Assembly: GCA_903828025.1 (NCBI GenBank)
Contig: CAIKKO010000356.1
Location: 1 to 8,615 of the forward strand
Origin: an uncultured Sphingomonadales bacterium
GTDB lineage: Bacteria; Pseudomonadota; Alphaproteobacteria; Sphingomonadales; Sphingomonadaceae
Length of the DNA stretch: 8,615 nucleotides
Reading direction: 5' to 3'
Shown: piece by piece, positions 1 to 6,002 of the stretch
Position numbering within the stretch: the stretch's first letter is position 1
Layout of the letters: each line of letters opens with the position of its first letter
Position numbers and translations under genes: made by a program
The notes under the pieces: generated by a model
Databases searched by the model: none
Told to the model about the DNA's origin: nothing
What the model saw: only the letters and a program-made list of their open reading frames with translations

Positions 1-261
1 ACCGCCAGCGCCGCCACGGGGACCGCCGAAGCCGCCACCACCGCCGCCGCCGCCACGCGGGCCGCCGCTGAAGCCGCCGCGATCACCGCCGCCGAAACCA
101 CCACGACCGCCACCGCCGCCGCCAAAACCGCCGCGATCAAATCCGCCGCCGAAACCACCGCCGCCGCCGCCACCGCCGCCGTAGGGATCGAATCCGCCTT
201 CGTCACCGAAACCATCGCGCTTGTCGCGTCCGCGACCCCGCCGCCCTCTGTCAAAACCCAT
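1..261 (-). CDS. Glycine-rich N-terminus, probably of a cold-shock (CspA-type) protein; truncated by left edge
   Basis: An open frame of 87 codons starts with ATG at 261 and continues past position 1 without a stop. The first 27 residues are charged (MGFDRGRRGRGRDKRDGFGD, then EGGFDPY). From residue 28 on the chain is almost entirely glycine, broken by Phe, Asp-Arg and Pro-Arg in units such as DRGGFGGG and GGFGGPRGG. This looks like an RGG/FGG-type, disordered RNA-binding tail. From memory, sphingomonad cold-shock proteins have this kind of leader ahead of an OB-fold with KGTVKFFN-type motifs, which would lie outside the window; no part of that fold is visible here, so the identity is inferred. 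A GAAGG element lies about 13 nt upstream of the ATG, rather far for a ribosome binding site. Another glycine-rich RNA-binding or structural protein remains possible. Confidence 0.6.
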   Translation of the reverse strand, partial: MGFDRGRRGRGRDKRDGFGDEGGFDPYGGGGGGGGGFGGGFDRGGFGGGGGGRGGFGGGDRGGFSGGPRGGGGGGGGFGGPRGGAGG

Positions 262-516
262 AAAAACCAATAGACCTTCGTTCCGCCCCTGCTTACCTGG
301 GTGCCGCAAGCCGGACGCGGTTGCCGACGGCACAGCAAGGGATAATTTGTCAGACTCCGCCTGACCGCTCCTCTGCAGAAAAGACTATAACCAACAAAAG
401 GCGCAAGCGCGAACGGAATCGACGTTTCCGGGGCATTCCCGCCGAATTGGTGTGGCCTTTCTGCCATGTTCTTGTGGCACTTGCTCTCGCGGGACGGTTT
501 GGGCAAAGCTGGCACC
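262..516. promoter_or_regulatory. Divergent intergenic region between the glycine-rich gene and terC
   Basis: These 255 bases separate two divergent genes and must hold both promoters. It contains AT-richer islands that stand out from the GC-rich surroundings. On the plus strand TTGCCG (321-326) is followed after 16 nt by TAATTT (343-348), and CTGACC (361-366) is followed after 19 nt by TATAAC (386-391). Both are weak matches to sigma-70 sites. A 6-bp inverted repeat, GTGCCG at 301-306 and CGGCAC at 328-333, would fall in the leader of the minus-strand gene if its transcript starts upstream of 333. I could not recognise a known riboswitch, and no promoter can be fixed by eye. Confidence 0.3.
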
Positions 517-1317
517 ATGCACCTCCTGTCCCTTCTGTCAGATCCCTCCGCTTGGGCAGCGCTTGTCACGCTGGTGCTGCTCGAGATCGTCTTGGGCATC
601 GACAATCTGATTTTCATTGCCATTCTTTCCAACAAGCTGCCCGCGCATCAGCAAAGCAAGGCCCGCCGGATCGGGCTTTTGCTGGCCCTCGGCCTGCGCC
701 TTGGCCTGCTTACGCTGGTCGGCTGGATCGTGACCCTGACCGCGCCGCTGATCGATCTTGGCCTCTCCGGCGGCACGGGCGCGCATGGCGAAGCGCTGTT
801 CGAGACGGCCTTTTCCGGACGCGATCTGATTCTCATCGCCGGCGGGCTGTTCCTGCTGTGGAAGGCCACCAAGGAAATCCACCACACGATCGACCCGGAG
901 CCGAGCGGCGAACTGCTCGATCACAAGAGCCCGACGTCTGCGGTCGCTGCCAACTTCGGCGCGACGATTGCGCAGATCATCGCGCTCGATCTGGTGTTTT
1001 CCATCGATTCGATCCTCACGGCTGTCGGCATGACCGATGAGCTTGCGATCATGGTCAGCGCGGTGATCTTCACGGTTGGGCTGATGATGATCGCCGCCGA
1101 TCCGCTGGCGCGCTTCATCGAGCACAACCCGACCCTCGTGATGCTCGCGCTCGCGTTCCTTGTCATGATCGGGCTTGTCCTGCTGGCGGACGGTTTCGGG
1201 GTGCACATCCCCAAGGGCTATATTTACGCCGCCATGGGTTTCTCGGTCTTCGTCGAGATGCTCAATATCATCAGCCGGAACCGCCGGGCCCGGCGGAATT
1301 CCGGCGCAAAAGGGTAA
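517..1317 (+). CDS. TerC-family integral membrane protein (putative metal ion exporter)
   Basis: The 266-residue product has the hallmarks of the TerC family. There are about seven hydrophobic segments and two conserved acidic membrane motifs: [17 protein letters not shown] (residues 21-37, with Glu23, Asp29 and Asn30) and [18 protein letters not shown] (156-173, with Asp158, Asp164 and Ser165). A C-terminal motif, [19 protein letters not shown], includes Glu247. Family members such as Alx of E. coli and MeeF/MeeY of Bacillus are linked to manganese export and metalation of secreted enzymes; a similar role here is inference. The frame is open from an ATG at 466. I chose ATG 517 because the family motif normally begins about 20 residues from the N-terminus and the extra 17 residues are not membrane-like. 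Neither start has a strong ribosome binding site. It is the first gene of a plus-strand unit, with its stop 4 nt before the next ATG. Confidence 0.88.
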   Translation: MHLLSLLSDPSAWAALVTLVLLEIVLGIDNLIFIAILSNKLPAHQQSKARRIGLLLALGLRLGLLTLVGWIVTLTAPLIDLGLSGGTGAHGEALFETAFSGRDLILIAGGLFLLWKATKEIHHTIDPEPSGELLDHKSPTSAVAANFGATIAQIIALDLVFSIDSILTAVGMTDELAIMVSAVIFTVGLMMIAADPLARFIEHNPTLVMLALAFLVMIGLVLLADGFGVHIPKGYIYAAMGFSVFVEMLNIISRNRRARRNSGAKG

Positions 1318-1321
1318 GCCC

Positions 1322-1756
1322 ATGTTCCGCAAGATCGACGACAAGACTTACGCCAGCCCGCAGATCACGGTTGATGACATCGCCGAAGCCAGCGCGCTCG
1401 GCATCGGGCTGATCGTGAACAACCGCCCCGAAGACGAATCGGACGACCAGACACCCGGTGCCGCTATCGCAGCAGCAGCCGCGGCAGCAGGCATCGCCTA
1501 TGTCGCGATTCCCGTCACGCATGCAGGCTTTTCGATGCCGCAAGTGGAGGCGATGGAAGCCGCGCTGGCGGCGGCTGGCGACAAGCCCGTCCTTGCCTAT
1601 TGCCGCTCGGGCACCCGCTCGACTTTGCTCTGGGCGCTGGCGCAGGCGCGCATGGGCACAGCGCTGGAGGCCATCGTCACCGGCGCGGCCGGGGCGGGCT
1701 ACGACGTGAGCCCGATTCGCGCCCAGCTCGATTTCCTGTCTGCGCAGGCGACATGA
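1322..1756 (+). CDS. DUF442/TIGR01244-type phosphatase- or sulfurtransferase-like protein
   Basis: The 144-residue product begins MFRKIDDKTYASPQITVDDI and matches what I know of the DUF442 (TIGR01244) family, also found as a domain in Blh proteins of the BigR sulfide-response system. The fold resembles dual-specificity phosphatases. The active-site loop is YCRSGTRST, with Cys94 and Arg99. That Cys-x4-Arg spacing is the short loop typical of rhodanese-like enzymes rather than the Cys-x5-Arg loop of protein tyrosine phosphatases. Other conserved-looking features are NNRPED (33-38) and His67 in VTHAGF. An alanine run occupies residues 48-56. No signal peptide or membrane segment is present, so it should be cytoplasmic. 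AAAAGGG lies 7 nt before the ATG, which supports this start over longer in-frame options that would overlap terC deeply. Its substrate is unknown. Confidence 0.82.
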   Translation: MFRKIDDKTYASPQITVDDIAEASALGIGLIVNNRPEDESDDQTPGAAIAAAAAAAGIAYVAIPVTHAGFSMPQVEAMEAALAAAGDKPVLAYCRSGTRSTLLWALAQARMGTALEAIVTGAAGAGYDVSPIRAQLDFLSAQAT

Positions 1757-1794
1757 GCCAAACCGCACCGATGGCCCGCAAGGGACGCACGTGA
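1753..1794 (+). CDS. Possible 13-codon coupling minigene
   Basis: An ATG at 1753 overlaps the stop of the upstream DUF442-type gene as ATGA. The short frame encodes MSQTAPMARKGRT and ends in a TGA that overlaps the GTG start of the next gene as GTGA. It occupies a third reading frame, different from both neighbours, and spans the 34-nt gap exactly. Such end-to-start overlaps often mark translational coupling, so ribosomes could be handed across the gap. Only a weak AGG element precedes the ATG. The ribosome binding site of the next gene (AAGGGA) lies inside it. It could be chance, because ATGA is common at GC-rich gene ends, and no function for the peptide is evident. Confidence 0.25.
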   Translation: MSQTAPMARKGRT

Positions 1795-2234
1795 CCGCAA
1801 CGCTGGCAGCACTCGCCGCCCTCCCCGGCGCCAGCATCGCGTTGCAGGCAGTCGGCTCGCTGCTGGCGATCCTGCTCGTCTATGCGCTGGTCCGCGCTTT
1901 CAAGCTGGGCGAGGATGTGCGGATTGCCGACGAGGCCGAAGCGCGCGCGCTGGCCGAAGAAGCCCGCTGCGGCTTTGCGCCGGTCGAAGTCGCGCTCGAT
2001 CGGGCGCGGATCGGCGCGCTGCTGCGCAACGGCGCGGGCGAGGTGATGCTGGTCCGCCGCCACGGCGCGCGGTTTGCAGCGCGGCTCCTGACCTCGCATG
2101 TCGGCGCGCGGCTGGACCGGGGCTTCATCACGCTTTCGACCGATGATCCGCATTTCGGCAGCGTCACGCTCGATCTCGGCGCGCAGGCGCAAGTCTGGGC
2201 GGCCAGTTTGCGGCGACTGAAAGAACCGGCATGA
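1791..2234 (+). CDS. Small single-pass membrane protein of unknown function
   Basis: The 147-residue product starts at GTG 1791, preceded by AAGGGA five bases upstream. A hydrophobic stretch at about residues 14-36 (ASIALQAVGSLLAILLVYAL and onward) forms one membrane anchor. A basic residue pair follows it, with an acidic, alanine-rich helix at about 40-60 (EDVRIADEAEARALAEEA). The remaining hundred or so residues look like a small soluble domain, probably cytoplasmic by the positive-inside rule, with beta-like segments such as GEVMLVRRHGARF and GSVTLDLG. I do not recognise the family and see no catalytic motif. Its TGA overlaps the ATG of the sterol desaturase gene (ATGA), so the two are probably translationally coupled and may work together. 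A role as partner or accessory of that hydroxylase is inference. Confidence 0.75.
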   Translation: MTATLAALAALPGASIALQAVGSLLAILLVYALVRAFKLGEDVRIADEAEARALAEEARCGFAPVEVALDRARIGALLRNGAGEVMLVRRHGARFAARLLTSHVGARLDRGFITLSTDDPHFGSVTLDLGAQAQVWAASLRRLKEPA

Positions 2235-3208
2235 ACGCAGTCCTCGACACCGTCGCACAGGCGTTCAGCCGCCCGCTGGCCGCGCCGATTGATGTGATCG
2301 CCTATGCCGTCCCCGGCTTTATCGCGCTGATCCTGATCGAGATCGCCTGGGCCCGCCGCTATGCTCCGGACGCCTACGAAGCGCGCGACATGCGCACCTC
2401 GCTGCTGCTGGGGCTGGGCAGCACGGTTGCGGGCGCGCTGGTGGCCGGGGCGATTTATGGCGCGGCGCTGTGGCTCTATGCGCACCGCATAGCGAGCGTG
2501 CCCTATGTCTGGTGGTCATGGCTGGCCATGCTGCTGCTCGATGATTTCAACTACTACTGGGCGCACCGCACCGGCCACCGCGTGCGCTGGTTCTGGGCCG
2601 CGCATGTCAACCACCACACCAGCCAGCACTACAACCTGAGCACCGCGCTGCGGCAGACCTGGACCGGGTTCATCGCGCTGTCGTTCGTGTTCCGCATCTG
2701 GCCCGCGCTGATCGGCTTTCCGCCGGAAATGATCCTGACCGTGGGCGCGATCAACACCATCGGCCAGTTCTGGATCCACACCGAGGCGGTGCGGCGCATG
2801 CCGGTGTGGTTCGAATGGGTGTTCAACACCCCCTCGCACCACCGCGTCCACCACGCGACCAATCCGCTCTATCTCGACCGCAATTTCGCGGGCGTGTTCA
2901 TGGTCTGGGACCGCCTGTTCGGCACGTTCCAGCCCGAGCTTGACGCGGAACCGGCGCGTTATGGGGTGATCCGCCAGCTCGGCACGTTCAGCGTGCTCCA
3001 TTCGGTGTTCCACGAATGGAAGAGCATGCTGAAGGACTTCGCCACCGCGCCGTGGCGCTACAAACTGGCCTACCTCGTGCGCGAACCCGGCTGGAGCCAC
3101 GACGGCAGCCGCGAAAGCTCGGACACGATCCGCGCGCGCTGGATAACGCTAACGCCCGATCAGGCCGAGCGCGTGGCGGATGAACGCATCGCGGTCGGTC
3201 ACCCATAG
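2231..3208 (+). CDS. Sterol desaturase / fatty acid hydroxylase family membrane protein
   Basis: The 325-residue product is a membrane di-iron oxygenase of the fatty acid hydroxylase superfamily. Three histidine clusters expected to bind the two irons are present: HRTGH (His112, His116), HVNHH (His125, His128, His129) and HHRVHH (His203, His204, His207, His208), with His183 in WIHTE as a further candidate ligand. Hydrophobic segments lie at about 21-40, 57-84, 91-107 and 145-182. The C-terminal part, with NPLYLDRNFAGVFMVWDRLFGTF, is characteristic of the family. Such enzymes hydroxylate or desaturate sterols, hopanoids, carotenoids, fatty acids or sphingolipid chains using O2; the substrate here cannot be told. 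Sphingomonads make glycosphingolipids and hydroxylated lipids, so a membrane lipid is plausible. It is the last gene of the plus-strand unit, and its final 60 nt overlap the 3' end of the convergent lipoprotein gene. Confidence 0.9.
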   Translation: MNAVLDTVAQAFSRPLAAPIDVIAYAVPGFIALILIEIAWARRYAPDAYEARDMRTSLLLGLGSTVAGALVAGAIYGAALWLYAHRIASVPYVWWSWLAMLLLDDFNYYWAHRTGHRVRWFWAAHVNHHTSQHYNLSTALRQTWTGFIALSFVFRIWPALIGFPPEMILTVGAINTIGQFWIHTEAVRRMPVWFEWVFNTPSHHRVHHATNPLYLDRNFAGVFMVWDRLFGTFQPELDAEPARYGVIRQLGTFSVLHSVFHEWKSMLKDFATAPWRYKLAYLVREPGWSHDGSRESSDTIRARWITLTPDQAERVADERIAVGHP

Positions 3209-4633
3209 CGCGTTATCGGGCAGCTTGGGGTTCACATAGGTCCAGCCCTCGCCCGAATAGACTTTCGCCAGCGACCCGCGCGTATTGAACGCCAATGAAA
3301 CCGCGCGCTGTTCGGCGCGGGTGGTCATGCCCGCACCCACCACCGTCGCGGTCCCCGGCTCGAACCCCCGCCCCCACGGGCGCAGCGCGAAAACATAAGG
3401 CTCGGTGCGGTAGCTGGACACCGAGGTGTTGAAGAACACCGAGAGGTAGACCTGATCGAGCGCGCCCAACGCTACGGCGGGCATGCGCCAATCCGGATTG
3501 GAAATCACCGGCCACGGATAATGCTCCGGATTGCCGTAGAGAATCTCGCTGCGCAGATCGACCAGCCCATCGCGCGGTTCCTGCAGCGGCTGCACGCGGC
3601 GGATCTGCAGATTGTCGCTCCACGTGAAGCCATAAGCCGAAGCATCAATCGGCGGCATCGCCGAGGGCGAGCCCCGGCCCGGCGCGTTGGAAACGGTCAC
3701 GTTCTCATAGACGCGCAGATAGGCCTTGTCCTTGAGCTGGTGCCCGCTCGCGACATTGCTCCAGCCCTGCTGCCCGTGCCAGCTGACATTGCGGAAATGC
3801 GAAACCAGCGTGCCGTTGATATAGGTGCTGTGCTCCTGATCGGCATTGGTGCCGACATTGCCGGTGATCGCGCTATCCTCGATATAGAGCATGGTCTCCC
3901 CGCTCGGCGCGAAAATCGCGTTCTTGCCGCCAAAGATCTGCGAGCGGCGCACCACCACCGTGAACAGCCCCGGCTTCGCGCCGCCATACGTCTCGAGATG
4001 CAGCGCGCCCGGCGGCTGGATCGCACCGGGGAAATCGAGCGCGATATCGCGCATTTCGAAATGGATGCGGTTGCGGCCCATTTCGAGCGCGCGCATCTTG
4101 ACCGAGGCCCATTCGTTGCCGGTGCGGAACGTCACCTGCTCGCCCGGGATCGACGAGCGCAGGATATATTGCGTGCCCTGCAGATTGCCGACCACGTCCG
4201 GCTGCCACGGCGCGAACGGATAGACGCAGGGCTGGCCCGCCCTATCGCGCGCCTCATAGACGAACTCATACCCGCCCTCGACCCGGCCATAAAGCGCGGC
4301 GGCGTCCTGCCCCTTGTAAACCTCGCGCCCCGCCGCGCGTGAGGCATCGCACTTGATGAACAGGCGGACGGCCGGACGGCGCAGGCCGACCATGGGCATG
4401 TAGAACGGATACTGCTGATCGTGCGCCGCGAATTCGGCAGGCGTCTGCGGCGGTGCGGATTCGGGCCGCGCGACCGGCTGCAAGGGCGGCGCGGCATTGC
4501 GCTCGCCGGCCTGTGCACTGGACTGTGCGCTAGACTGCGCGCTGGATTGGCCACCCAGCCCGCTGCAGCCGATCACGCACAGCAGCGCCAGCGGAACGAC
4601 GGGCCGCGCGAGCCTAGCGATCAGATTCGGCAA
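3149..4633 (-). CDS. Large lipoprotein with probable right-handed beta-helix domain, TTG start
   Basis: The frame encodes 494 residues from TTG 4633. The start is chosen because GAGGAGG lies five bases upstream and because it gives a compact lipoprotein signal: PNLIARLAR, a hydrophobic core (PVVPLALLCVIG), then lipobox VIGC with Cys23. A GTG at 4654 is the alternative. After Cys23 comes a flexible linker with three SSAQ repeats and a proline-rich stretch to about residue 72. Two further cysteines, Cys95 and Cys136, are the only ones in the mature domain and could form a disulfide. Residues 190-315 show beta-helix-like periodicity, for example TVVVRRSQIFGGKNAIF and MLYIEDSAITGN, followed by HSTYINGTL and GHQLKDKA; similar strings occur in beta-helix proteins I remember. 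Polysaccharide lyases and epimerases share this fold. It follows wecC by 37 nt, so action on a ManNAcA-containing polymer is a reasonable inference, but no catalytic residues can be assigned. Confidence 0.8.
   Translation of the reverse strand: MPNLIARLARPVVPLALLCVIGCSGLGGQSSAQSSAQSSAQAGERNAAPPLQPVARPESAPPQTPAEFAAHDQQYPFYMPMVGLRRPAVRLFIKCDASRAAGREVYKGQDAAALYGRVEGGYEFVYEARDRAGQPCVYPFAPWQPDVVGNLQGTQYILRSSIPGEQVTFRTGNEWASVKMRALEMGRNRIHFEMRDIALDFPGAIQPPGALHLETYGGAKPGLFTVVVRRSQIFGGKNAIFAPSGETMLYIEDSAITGNVGTNADQEHSTYINGTLVSHFRNVSWHGQQGWSNVASGHQLKDKAYLRVYENVTVSNAPGRGSPSAMPPIDASAYGFTWSDNLQIRRVQPLQEPRDGLVDLRSEILYGNPEHYPWPVISNPDWRMPAVALGALDQVYLSVFFNTSVSSYRTEPYVFALRPWGRGFEPGTATVVGAGMTTRAEQRAVSLAFNTRGSLAKVYSGEGWTYVNPKLPDNALWVTDRDAFIRHALGLIGR
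4511..4546 (-). repeat. Three 12-bp tandem repeats encoding SSAQ
   Basis: Three adjacent 12-mers on the plus strand (ctgtgcactgga, ctgtgcgctaga, ctgcgcgctgga) differ at only a few positions. In the lipoprotein gene they encode SSAQ three times, just after the lipidated cysteine. They lengthen the flexible tether between the membrane anchor and the folded domain. Because 12 is a multiple of three, gain or loss of a unit keeps the frame, so copy number may vary between strains. Confidence 0.85.
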
Positions 4634-4638
4634 AAGGG

Positions 4639-4645
4639 CCTCCTC
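4639..4645 (-). promoter_or_regulatory. Ribosome binding site that decides the TTG start of the lipoprotein gene
   Basis: On the minus strand GAGGAGG is followed by CCCTT and then TTG, giving a strong site at ideal spacing. The competing GTG at 4654 has no purine-rich site upstream, only GGCCTCCC. The site lies in the 37-nt gap after the wecC stop. Confidence 0.6.
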
Positions 4646-4670
4646 GGGCTTCACGGGAGGCCGACGCGCG

Positions 4671-6002
4671 TCAGCTGGCCAGCCGCAGCGCGGCTGAGGC
4701 CGGGGCCTCGCCGGGCTGATCCGGCCAGATACCGCGCGTGTCATAGACCACTTTGCCGCTGCGTTCGGCGAGCGGGACGACCTTGAACACGTCGTGATCG
4801 ACCAGCACCACCAGCACGTCGCACGTCTCCAGCGCATCGTCGAGGTCGATCAGGCTGGCCCCGGTGTCGGTAAACTCGATCGGCAGCGCGCTGGCATAAG
4901 GCTCCACGATGGAAACCCGGCTGCCGTATTTGCGCGCGATCCGCGCCGCGACAAAGCGCGCCGGGCTCTCCCGGAAATCGTCGATATTGGCCTTGAACGC
5001 GAGGCCGAGGCACGCAATTCGCGCATTGGGATGGGCATCGACCAGCTCGGTCGCGCGCGCGATCACGTGGTGCATCTTCTGGTCATTCACGCCGCGCGCG
5101 GTGCGGATCAGCGGGGTCTGCTCGGGCGCGCTCGCCACGATGAACCACGGATCGACCGCGATGCAGTGCCCGCCCACGCCCGGTCCCGGCTGGAGGATGT
5201 TCACGCGCGGGTGCCGGTTGGCGAGGCGGATCACTTCCCACACATCGAGCCCCATGCGGTCCGCCACGATGGAAAGCTCGTTGGCGAACGCGATGTTCAC
5301 GTCGCGGTAGGCGTTTTCGACCAGCTTGGTCATTTCCGCCGAGCGCGCATCGGTCGTCACGCATGTGCCCCGCACAAAGCGCTTGTAGAACGCCAGCGCC
5401 TTGCGCGCGCAGCGCGGCGTGATGCCGCCAATCGAGCGGTCGTTGTTGGTGAGCTCTTCGAGAATCCGGCCCGGCAGCACGCGTTCGGGGCAATAGGCGA
5501 TGGAAACGTCCGGCGTCTCGCGCGTCAGGCCGGGGAACTTCAGATCAGGCCGCAGCCCGGCCATCAGATCGCGCATGGCGTCCGTCGTGCCCACAGGGCT
5601 GGTCGATTCGAGGATCACCACATCGCCAGCCTTCAGCACGCCCGCCACTTCGCTCGCGGCGGCCTGCACATACGAGATGTCGGGCGTGTGGTGCCCGTCC
5701 TTGGCAAACGGCGTCGGCACCGCGATCACGAACACGTCGGCGGGTTCGATCTGGGTCGAGGCGCGCAGCAACCCGCGCTGGACGACGCCCTGCACGAGGC
5801 CATCGAGATCGACTTCCTCGATATGGATCTCGCCGCGGTTGATCGTATCGACCACGTGCTGCGTCACATCGAGCCCGAGCACTGGGCAGCCCGCGCGGGC
5901 AATGATGGCAGCCGTGGGAAGCCCGATATAGCCGAGGCCGACAACACAAACTTCGGGATTGGCCTTCGGCTTAACGTCCAGATTTCCGGTCTTAGGGGGC
6001 AT
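4671..6002 (-). CDS. wecC: UDP-N-acetyl-D-mannosamine dehydrogenase (nucleotide sugar dehydrogenase)
   Basis: The 443-residue product belongs to the UDP-glucose/GDP-mannose dehydrogenase family and would oxidise C6 of UDP-ManNAc twice with NAD+ to give UDP-ManNAcA in the cytoplasm. Visible motifs in order: the Rossmann NAD loop VGLGYIGLP (21-29), PTPF (96-99), ESTSPVGTT (132-140), YCPERVLPG (170-178), the central KLVENAYRDVNIAFANEL (226-243), and GPGVGGHCIAVDP (273-285) with catalytic Cys280. The C-terminal substrate-binding domain has LGLAFKANIDDFRESPA (332-348) and a nucleotide-binding-like LVDHDVF. The length is normal for WecC. The frame is open further upstream, but ATG 6002 fits the family N-terminus. 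That start lies 11 nt inside the wecB gene, implying translational coupling. Pairing with wecB is the main reason to prefer ManNAc over glucose or GlcNAc as substrate. Confidence 0.9.
   Translation of the reverse strand: MPPKTGNLDVKPKANPEVCVVGLGYIGLPTAAIIARAGCPVLGLDVTQHVVDTINRGEIHIEEVDLDGLVQGVVQRGLLRASTQIEPADVFVIAVPTPFAKDGHHTPDISYVQAAASEVAGVLKAGDVVILESTSPVGTTDAMRDLMAGLRPDLKFPGLTRETPDVSIAYCPERVLPGRILEELTNNDRSIGGITPRCARKALAFYKRFVRGTCVTTDARSAEMTKLVENAYRDVNIAFANELSIVADRMGLDVWEVIRLANRHPRVNILQPGPGVGGHCIAVDPWFIVASAPEQTPLIRTARGVNDQKMHHVIARATELVDAHPNARIACLGLAFKANIDDFRESPARFVAARIARKYGSRVSIVEPYASALPIEFTDTGASLIDLDDALETCDVLVVLVDHDVFKVVPLAERSGKVVYDTRGIWPDQPGEAPASAALRLAS

Noticed and set aside
1..180. A CRISPR-like or non-coding tandem array of GCC triplets
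   Set aside because: The spacing is irregular, there are no spacers, and the minus-strand frame stays open with an ATG start and a glycine-rich protein.
262..516. A yybP-ykoY manganese riboswitch upstream of terC
   Set aside because: Some TerC-family genes have one, but I could not find its conserved paired elements by eye in this region. A covariance-model search would settle it.
466..516. Use of ATG 466 as the terC start
   Set aside because: The 17 extra residues are not conserved-looking and no ribosome binding site precedes that ATG. ATG 517 matches the usual family N-terminus, although it also lacks a strong site.
538..1344. A 268-codon open frame on the minus strand opposite terC
   Set aside because: The translation is dominated by Asp, Arg, Gln and His without a recognisable domain, while the plus strand carries clear TerC motifs.
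3521..4342. A 273-codon open frame on the plus strand opposite the lipoprotein gene
   Set aside because: Its composition is antisense-like, and the minus strand has a signal peptide, ribosome binding site and coherent domain.
4634..4837. N-terminal extension of the lipoprotein to an ATG at 4837
   Set aside because: It would overlap wecC by 167 nt, encodes Arg/Trp/Cys-rich sequence from the wrong frame of wecC, and would bury the lipoprotein signal peptide.
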